A program made the position numbers and the translations under genes. A DNA stretch of 6,479 nt from contig JBBRMY010000138.1 in assembly GCA_038230595.1 (NCBI GenBank), positions 1-6,479 of the forward strand, given 5' to 3'. The stretch comes from JBBRMY01 sp038230595 (GTDB lineage: Bacteria; Bacteroidota; Ignavibacteria; Tepidaquicellales; Tepidaquicellaceae). Shown in pieces: positions 1 to 4,134 of the stretch; positions within the stretch are counted from its first letter, which is position 1; each line of letters begins with the position of its first letter. The notes below the pieces were generated by a model. It ran no database searches. It saw only the letters and a program-made list of their open reading frames with translations, and had not been told where the DNA came from.

Positions 1-1276
1 GATTAAAAGATGGATACCTTTGAATCGAACCGCAAATATAAATTTTGCTTCCAGGGAAATTACCTATACTGGAACCTAGATACATATCAACTAACGAACC
101 ATCTTCAAGATTTATTACTCCCCCTAATTTAGCGTTTAACTCCGCATTTTCTTTTAATGTAATTCTTGATCCATATTGCATTTTTAAAACGTCATGAGCG
201 TTTGGATATGTAACCTGATCAATATAACCTATAACATTAAGTATTTTACTAGGCATTAAAGTAATTTTATTTCCGTTTTCCGCAGTATATATTAATCCTT
301 TTCTATGAGAATGAACTTCATCATCTGATCTATTATAATATCCTATTGTTGAAAAAGTATTTCCATCAACATAATATGGTATTTCAAATCCATATTTTGT
401 GTTATAACCATATTTGCGATCTGTTGATGAATTACTATGGGAATAATTATCATAACACTGATCAAAAGTAACTTCCGTTCCGATCTTTAATTCATCAAGC
501 GAGCTGTAAGAAAAAATTTCAGGATCCAATCCTACAGGAGTAGAATTGACAGAAAAATTTTGGGTACGGGTAATTAGATTTGATGGATGTTTCAGATTCC
601 ACATTTCCCATACTTTAAATTCCTGAATAGGATTATCGTTAGCATAAATCAATTCAAAATCAATATCATAGACTTGATCTAATTGTCTGGATAATCCTAT
701 CCTGCTGGAATGTTGGCTAGTTTCCGGTTCATAAGATAACCAAAGATCTCCTGCTAAATAATCTGCACCGTTTGGGGTTTTTCCGCCAAATTTGCTATCC
801 ATAGTATTAAAATAAACTTTAAAGGTTTCATCAACTGTATTGTTATGAACACGCATGGTTATCAGATATTTTGCATAACCATAGACTTTATTTAAACTAC
901 TAGGATCGTAGTTTTCTCTTCCGGCGCAATGAACTATATCCACATGGTTTGGGTAATCAATTATTTGATTGAATCCATACACGCTATTATATTCATAATT
1001 TGATCCGTTTCCATTGGTATATAATCTCCATGTACTTCCATTTTGAATTTGAAAAGGGTTTCTGTTCCAGGCATCATAACCGTTAGGAGGATAGAAGTTC
1101 AAACCTTCAAAAGGAATTGTAACAGCTTCCCATGTAACATCCATTGTATAACCAAAATATGTATAAATACCAAAATCACCGGTTGGATTTCTTGGTATTT
1201 CTTCATCCTGAGCTAAAAGAAATCCTGTAAAAAAGATAAAAAAAGCAGTTAGAAACATTTTTTTTTTGAGTTTCAT
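1..1276 (-). CDS. Secreted protein of unknown function, 3' end outside window
   Basis: The minus strand is open from the ATG at 1276 to the window edge, giving 425 codons without a stop. The first 22 residues form a clear signal peptide: basic MKLKKK, a hydrophobic stretch rich in Phe and Leu, then LLA before Gln23, a likely cleavage point. A second Met at residue 7 could also start the protein, since there is no Shine-Dalgarno site to decide. The mature part is rich in Tyr, Asn, Asp and Gly, as in secreted beta-rich proteins, and has only three Cys. Residues about 366-425 read as short alternating hydrophobic and Gly/Asn segments (RITLKENAEL, then GGVINLEDGS), which could be turns of a beta-helix; that is inference. 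I do not recognise the family. By analogy with its neighbour it may end in a type IX sorting domain beyond the window. It lies 199 bases downstream of the propeller gene on the same strand. Confidence 0.85.
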   Translation of the reverse strand, partial: MKLKKKMFLTAFFIFFTGFLLAQDEEIPRNPTGDFGIYTYFGYTMDVTWEAVTIPFEGLNFYPPNGYDAWNRNPFQIQNGSTWRLYTNGNGSNYEYNSVYGFNQIIDYPNHVDIVHCAGRENYDPSSLNKVYGYAKYLITMRVHNNTVDETFKVYFNTMDSKFGGKTPNGADYLAGDLWLSYEPETSQHSSRIGLSRQLDQVYDIDFELIYANDNPIQEFKVWEMWNLKHPSNLITRTQNFSVNSTPVGLDPEIFSYSSLDELKIGTEVTFDQCYDNYSHSNSSTDRKYGYNTKYGFEIPYYVDGNTFSTIGYYNRSDDEVHSHRKGLIYTAENGNKITLMPSKILNVIGYIDQVTYPNAHDVLKMQYGSRITLKENAELNAKLGGVINLEDGSLVDMYLGSSIGNFPGSKIYICGSIQRYPSFN

Positions 1277-1292
1277 ACCGTTAGTTTTTAAT

Positions 1293-1337
1293 TTATTTTA
1301 TAAAATAAGACGGTTTTGTTATTATGAAGTAATAACA
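1293..1337. repeat. Two AT-rich inverted repeats upstream of the secreted-protein gene
   Basis: Positions 1293-1308 are a perfect 16-base palindrome (TTATTTTA/TAAAATAA). Positions 1317-1337 are an 8-bp stem (TGTTATTA/TAATAACA) with a 5-base loop. On the minus strand they lie about 17 to 61 bases before the ATG at 1276, where a promoter or operator would be expected. A weak minus-strand sigma-70-like pair, TTGAAG (1350-1345) and CATAAT (1326-1321) with 18 bases between, overlaps the larger one. No T-run follows, so neither looks like a terminator. The sequence is so AT-rich that chance is a real alternative. Confidence 0.35.
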
Positions 1338-1411
1338 GTAAACTCTTCAATATGCCGGATGAGCTATGTTGAGACCCGTCTAAGAAAGGCGCAATTTACG
1401 CCTGACACTCG

Positions 1412-1437
1412 CGTTCCCATGCTCTAACATGGGAACG
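1412..1437. repeat. REP-like palindrome, copy 1
   Basis: A perfect 10-bp stem (CGTTCCCATG/CATGGGAACG) encloses the loop CTCTAA. It lies 38 bases past the stop codon of the propeller gene. A related palindrome at 3639-3664 matches at 20 of 26 positions, most differences being transitions, so this is a dispersed element and not a one-off hairpin. Palindromes built on GTTCCCAYGCT are known as dispersed repeats in several bacterial groups, some mobilised by REP-associated tyrosine transposases; no such transposase is in this window. On the plus strand it is followed by TTTTAATTT, but no plus-strand gene ends here. On the minus strand there is no T-run, so a terminator role for the upstream gene is doubtful. 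Confidence 0.75.
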
Positions 1438-1475
1438 TTTTAATTTACATTCTTTCTTTAGTTGTTGGAATTTGC

Positions 1476-2744
1476 TTATTTTAATAACAACATTCTTTTG
1501 GTCTCCCTAAAGTTTCCAGTACTCAAAGTGTAAAAATAAATTCCGGAGGCTAAACCTTCAGAGTTAAAAGTAGCTTCATAACTGCCGGCATACTTAAAAC
1601 CAGTGTCAACGATCTTTATTAACTTTCCGTTTATATCAAAAATTTTTAATTCTATTACTGATGACTTCTGTAAGTTATATGCAATTTTTGTCGAGGGATT
1701 AAAAGGGTTAGGACAGTTCTGAAACAATTCAAAATCTTTTACAACAGAATTCTGATCCTGAATATTGACTATTCCATTTGGATTGTAAACAAACAAACCA
1801 TTTGTAGATGTTATCCAAATATTATGATACTTATCTTGTCTGAAACCTGCTACAGTAGTGCCAATGGGAATAGGTGGGCCATAGAAAGCCCAATTTGAAT
1901 CATTTAGTATTGCAAGTTCATTAAATGATTGACTCATAAAAACACTTCCATAGTTTCTATCCTCAAAAATTCTTACTATTCCATTTTCGTGAAGAGGTGA
2001 ATTATTTGTATTATAGTTAATCCATTGATTGGACGAAGGGTTAAACTTATATGCTCCTTTAAATCTAGTACCAAGCCAAACCCTATCAGGATTAATTATA
2101 TAAATAGATATGACTGCTAAATCCTGCAGTCCGGAATTTCCGGGATTATAATATGTCCATGTGGTATCATTGAACTTTCCTAATCCATGAAAGGCTGTTC
2201 CGAACCATTTTGTATGTCCTGAAACATCTATTGCGTTAACTACATCATCCTTAAAGCCTGAATTTGTACTATCATAAATCCTCCATATATTTCCGTCAAA
2301 TCTAACAAACTTATTTCCAACCATTCCCATCCATTTAATTGTATCACTTTCAATAGATAATGAGTATGGTGAATTTGAAGGCATACCTGAATTTGATGAA
2401 TTATAGATAGTAAAATTTCCATTTTTTAAATACATCAATCCCTGAGCATTAACGTTTATCCATAAACCGTTATATTTATCCTTTTCAATATGGAGTACTA
2501 ATCTGTCGTTAAGAATTGGAGAATTTGAACTATTATACTGAAACCATGAGTTGCCATCGAATTTTATTAAGCCTCCAACACAGCTTATCCACTTTATATT
2601 ATTTGAATCTATCTCAATATACTTAAGATCATTAGTTTGTATTCCTGAATTTGATGTATTGTAAACTATCCATTGAGGATTTTGTGAATGAGAGTATTTC
2701 GAAATGAAAGAGAATATAAAAATAAAAAAAAGAAATTTTTTCAT
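1476..2744 (-). CDS. Secreted seven-bladed beta-propeller protein with type IX sorting domain
   Basis: This is a complete 422-residue protein, ATG at 2744 to TAA at 1478-1476. Residues 1-20 are a signal peptide (MKK, a Phe/Ile-rich core, cleavage likely after SHS before Gln21). Residues 28-328 are seven repeats of 41-45 residues. Each starts with Tyr, six of them with Y[ND]xxNS, and most carry a central [KVIL]W strand and a closing DGxxW-type strand. This resembles the two-component-regulator-propeller repeats common in Bacteroidetes and Ignavibacteria. Residues about 338-422 are a type A C-terminal sorting domain: FELFQNCPNPFNPSTKIAY, then KIFDINGKLI, SGIYFYTL and a final KRMLLLK. Family knowledge says such a tail directs export across the outer membrane by the type IX system, followed by removal of the tail and surface attachment or release. 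The ligand or role of the propeller cannot be read from sequence. There is no kinase or DNA-binding domain, so it is not a hybrid sensor despite the repeat type. No Shine-Dalgarno site is visible. Confidence 0.95.
   Translation of the reverse strand: MKKFLFFIFIFSFISKYSHSQNPQWIVYNTSNSGIQTNDLKYIEIDSNNIKWISCVGGLIKFDGNSWFQYNSSNSPILNDRLVLHIEKDKYNGLWINVNAQGLMYLKNGNFTIYNSSNSGMPSNSPYSLSIESDTIKWMGMVGNKFVRFDGNIWRIYDSTNSGFKDDVVNAIDVSGHTKWFGTAFHGLGKFNDTTWTYYNPGNSGLQDLAVISIYIINPDRVWLGTRFKGAYKFNPSSNQWINYNTNNSPLHENGIVRIFEDRNYGSVFMSQSFNELAILNDSNWAFYGPPIPIGTTVAGFRQDKYHNIWITSTNGLFVYNPNGIVNIQDQNSVVKDFELFQNCPNPFNPSTKIAYNLQKSSVIELKIFDINGKLIKIVDTGFKYAGSYEATFNSEGLASGIYFYTLSTGNFRETKRMLLLK
1761..2663 (-). repeat. Seven tandem propeller-blade repeats inside the CDS
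   Basis: Repeats begin at residues 28, 70, 114, 157, 199, 244 and 288, spaced 42, 44, 43, 42 and 45, then 44, and the last one runs to about 328. The first six start with YNTSNS, YNSSNS, YNSSNS, YDSTNS, YNPGNS and YNTNNS; the seventh, YGPPIP, has lost the motif. The repeat is visible in the DNA as recurring minus-strand words encoding Tyr-Asn-x-x-Asn-Ser. Seven units are what one closed seven-bladed propeller needs. The N-terminal QWIVY (24-28) matches the last strand of a blade and could close the ring. Confidence 0.85.
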
Positions 2745-2926
2745 TTACAAATAATTTTAAAATTGAAAAAATTCAGTTGAAGAGGTTGTATAAGAATTTA
2801 GATTAGTTATTTATCAAAAGCAAGAATTAAAAAATTAGTAAATAATTGGAATTATAATGGTTTTGTGTTGGAGAAGAAAATAAAATTAGTTTTGATTAAA
2901 ACTCTCGTGGGGTTGCCTTCTAAAGT

Positions 2927-2964
2927 GAATGCTGTCCGACGCAGGCGCGTCAACGGTGGCATTT
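2927..2964 (+). repeat. Imperfect GC-rich stem-loop
   Basis: Positions 2927-2936 pair with 2955-2964. An inner GACGC/GCGTC stem (2938-2942 with 2947-2951) closes on an AGGC loop, and a small internal loop separates the two stems. Four of the outer pairs are G-T, so the fold is better as plus-strand RNA than as minus-strand RNA. It sits in a GC-richer islet in otherwise AT-rich sequence. It may be a decayed palindromic repeat or a structured RNA; nothing identifies it further. Confidence 0.45.
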
Positions 2965-3180
2965 CGAAAGATCGGGATTAAATACCAGCAGCGGATTTGA
3001 AAAGTGAACAATAACCTACGGTAAACTCAACAAATCATTCCCTTCTGAAATCAATTTATATCCTCTCGCATTAAATCTTTTATATTTTTGTACATAAATA
3101 TTTATTCAGATTTTATTCTAAGTATCTCATTCATTTTTTACCTTAGTTCTCTTTATCAGATCGACAGCTTTATTCCAAAC

Positions 3181-3397
3181 ATATGGATCCCGGTTCATAC
3201 CGGTATCCCGGTAACACTAAATAAATTTTTGTTTTCCTCGTGTCAGCATTTCTCTTTTTCTTTTATTAATTGCCGGCGTGGGCTGCTTGTTGCAGCTTTC
3301 AAAACATCCCGCTTGCAGACCGGCTGTCCGCCCTTAATCAGTCCGACTGTGGTAACAGGGACTACACAAACTTTATGGAGGCATAGACCTTGACGAA
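3181..3397. other. GC-richer islet, possible relic of a repeat or gene
   Basis: This stretch differs in composition from the AT-rich sequence around it. It starts with a short direct repeat, ATCCCGGT at 3187-3194 and 3205-3212, around the palindrome TACCGGTA (3198-3205), and includes a GCTGC/GCAGC hairpin at 3282-3296. Both strands have stop-free stretches: about 100 codons on the plus strand beginning at a TTG (3088), and about 55 codons on the minus strand with no usable start. Neither translation resembles a family I know. I infer a non-coding dispersed element or a decayed gene. Confidence 0.35.
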
Positions 3398-3415
3398 AAT
3401 CAAAAATAATGTTTC

Positions 3416-3437
3416 ACCCTTTTCACATATAAAGGGT
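3416..3437. repeat. Stem-loop
   Basis: ACCCTTT (3416-3422) pairs with AAAGGGT (3431-3437) across an 8-base loop. It is not followed by a T-run on either strand, and no gene ends nearby, so it is not called a terminator. Confidence 0.45.
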
Positions 3438-3564
3438 ACGGGGGTAACAAAAATTTATTTCTTGTTATTTTTCGTCTTCTGAATTTAAATAAAATATTTT
3501 CTTGTGAAATTATAACAATACTCATTACAATTTTTTCTTTATGTAATGTTGATAGGAATTCTAT

Positions 3565-3586
3565 GTTCAATTGTGATCAATTGAAC
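3565..3586. repeat. Perfect 9-bp stem-loop
   Basis: GTTCAATTG (3565-3573) and CAATTGAAC (3578-3586) are perfect inverted repeats around TGAT. The shape would suit a dimeric repressor operator, but the nearest gene start (ileS) is about 545 bases away, so a regulatory role is unsupported. It opens the palindrome-dense part of the intergenic region. Confidence 0.5.
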
Positions 3587-3637
3587 TTTCTTAGCTTAAA
3601 AAAAATAAGTTCACTGAGGAGTATCAAATTATTATCG

Positions 3638-3665
3638 TCGTTCCCACGCTGGAGCGTAGGAACGA
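3638..3665. repeat. REP-like palindrome, copy 2
   Basis: TCGTTCCCACGCT (3638-3650) pairs with AGCGTAGGAACGA (3653-3665) except for one C-A mismatch (3645/3658). It is the same family as the palindrome at 1412-1437, sharing the left arm CGTTCCCAYGCT and the right end GGAACG. The two copies lie about 2.2 kb apart on either side of the propeller gene. Confidence 0.8.
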
Positions 3666-3679
3666 GGATAAAAAAATGA

Positions 3680-3707
3680 GTAGGGACAGGTCGCGACCTG
3701 TCCTTAC
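3680..3707. repeat. Near-perfect 28-base palindrome
   Basis: The arms 3680-3693 and 3694-3707 pair at 13 of 14 positions, the only exception being a G-T at 3683/3704. The core reads GGACAGGTCG/CGACCTGTCC with no spacer. It begins 15 bases after the REP-like copy at 3638-3665. The high GC, exact symmetry and position next to another repeat suggest a second family of dispersed palindrome. It could also be a binding site for a dimeric protein. Confidence 0.75.
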
Positions 3708-3723
3708 AGAATTAAAGGGAAAG

Positions 3724-3795
3724 TTCGGGGAAGACAAATAATAAATTCAAATGCTTCTGTTGCTTCGCAACAGTCCCCGATAAATGCATTCGGGA
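3724..3795. repeat. Composite repeat, copy 1, with an end fragment of another copy
   Basis: Positions 3757-3773 form a 7-bp hairpin (CTGTTGC/GCAACAG, loop TTC). A second stem, CCCGA (3776-3780) with TCGGG (3790-3794), closes on a 9-base loop, TAAATGCAT. The word AAATGC occurs just before the first hairpin and again in the second loop. The arrangement matches copy 2 at 3976-4035. Positions 3724-3742, upstream, match the right end of copy 2 (4017-4035) at 17 of 19 bases, so they are probably the remaining end of a third copy. TCGGGGA (3725-3731) can also pair with TCCCCGA (3774-3780). Confidence 0.65.
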
Positions 3796-3860
3796 AAATA
3801 TTATTAGTTTATCTGCTTATTGAAAAGGTCGAAAAGTATGTCTTAACTTGATAAAATCAA

Positions 3861-3930
3861 CCTCCCCCTGACCCAATTAAAAACCAAAGCTATCCGATGC
3901 GTTGCATCGAACCTTTCTAAGGAGGGGGAA
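3861..3930. repeat. Nested inverted repeat (cruciform-like)
   Basis: Three stems nest. The outer one is TCCCCCT (3863-3869) with AGGGGGA (3923-3929). The middle one is AAAG (3886-3889) with CTTT (3913-3916). The inner one is CGATGC (3895-3900) with GCATCG (3904-3909), loop GTT. The layout resembles a small palindromic repeat. No coding content is seen. Confidence 0.5.
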
Positions 3931-3944
3931 TCTAAGGTCAAACC

Positions 3945-3957
3945 TCCGCTTCGCGGA
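3945..3957. repeat. Small GCTTCGC hairpin
   Basis: TCCGC (3945-3949) pairs with GCGGA (3953-3957) around TTC. The central GCTTCGC is the same as in the hairpin at 3757-3773, where the outer stem differs. The shared loop and closing pairs suggest related elements, although GCTTCGC-type loops are stable and could arise independently. Confidence 0.4.
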
Positions 3958-3975
3958 ATTGTCTTTCTGAAGTGG

Positions 3976-4035
3976 TAAAGCTTTCGTCGCTGGCGCAACA
4001 GTTCCCGATAAAAGCTTTCGGGGACGACAATTAAT
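3976..4035. repeat. Composite repeat, copy 2
   Basis: This copy shares CGCAACAGTYCCCGATAAA and the following TTCGGG with copy 1 at 3749-3795. GTTCCCGA (4001-4008) pairs with TCGGGGAC (4018-4025), with one G-T pair, around the 9-base loop TAAAAGCTT. AAAGCTTTCG occurs twice, at 3977-3986 and 4011-4020. In copy 1 both corresponding words are AAATGC-type, so the two words match within each copy but differ between copies. The element ends near the hairpin at 4031-4050. Confidence 0.65.
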
Positions 4036-4050
4036 CGCAAAAGCGATTAA
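4031..4050 (+). repeat. Stem-loop in the ileS leader region
   Basis: TTAATCGC (4031-4038) pairs perfectly with GCGATTAA (4043-4050) around an AAAA loop. It lies about 80 bases before the ileS start and directly abuts the next hairpin. No T-run follows, so it is not a classical terminator. Confidence 0.55.
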
Positions 4051-4079
4051 CAGTCTCTTATTCCATTGAATAAGAACTG
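4051..4079 (+). repeat. Bulged 12-bp stem-loop in the ileS leader region
   Basis: CAGT (4051-4054) pairs with ACTG (4076-4079). After a single bulged C (4055), TCTTATTC (4056-4063) pairs with GAATAAGA (4068-4075) around CATT. It follows the hairpin at 4031-4050 with no spacer. It may be part of the ileS 5' leader or another repeat. Confidence 0.55.
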
Positions 4080-4134
4080 CGTAATAATTACTTTACACAA
4101 TTTCCCATTTTTCAAAGCATAATTACGCGATTTG
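4079..4134 (+). promoter_or_regulatory. Inverted repeat and TTG start region of ileS
   Basis: GCGTAAT (4079-4085) pairs with ATTACGC (4122-4128), and the second arm ends three bases before the TTG start (4132-4134). In frame with ileS there is a stop (TAA, 4120-4122) four codons upstream and no ATG before residue 74, so TTG is the only ordinary start codon that keeps the conserved N-terminus. No Shine-Dalgarno site is present. TTTACA (4092-4097) and CATAAT (4118-4123) resemble sigma-70 boxes, but their 20-base spacing is too long for a firm call. Pairing of the two arms could affect access to the start codon. Confidence 0.35.

Larger units (their letters stand above)
2745..4131. other. Long gene-free, repeat-rich intergenic region
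   Basis: About 1.39 kb separate the divergent starts of the propeller gene (minus) and ileS (plus), and no convincing gene lies between. Positions 2745-2900 are plain AT-rich sequence, with one small hairpin at 2888-2903 (AGTTTT/AAAACT). Positions 2905-2975 and 3181-3400 are GC-richer islets. Positions 3440-3560 are AT-rich with nothing clear. From 3565 to 4131 palindromes follow each other almost without a break and are listed separately. Small open frames here lack normal starts and overlap the repeats. No promoter could be assigned with confidence for either flanking gene. Confidence 0.7.

Noticed and set aside
1412..1437. Rho-independent terminator for the propeller gene
   Set aside because: On the minus strand, where that gene is read, no T-run follows the stem; a related copy elsewhere shows it is a dispersed repeat.
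3062..3103. Minus-strand short reading frame ending in SEGNDLLSLP before a stop, as a gene relic
   Set aside because: It is under 30 codons long with an upstream stop and no family similarity; chance in AT-rich sequence is sufficient.
3088..3393. 101-codon open frame on the plus strand
   Set aside because: It starts with TTG, has no ribosome-binding signal, mixes AT-rich and GC-rich halves, and its translation resembles no protein family; it crosses the repeat-like islet.
3843..4040. 65-codon open frame on the minus strand
   Set aside because: It lies entirely over the nested inverted repeat and composite repeat copy 2, so the openness comes from repeat sequence.
3560..4080. CRISPR array or integron attC array
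   Set aside because: The palindromes belong to different families, have no regular spacing or unique equal-length spacers, and no cas or integrase gene is present.
4031..4131. T-box riboswitch controlling ileS
   Set aside because: The characteristic T-box sequence and the antiterminator/terminator pair are missing, and T-boxes are not expected in this lineage.
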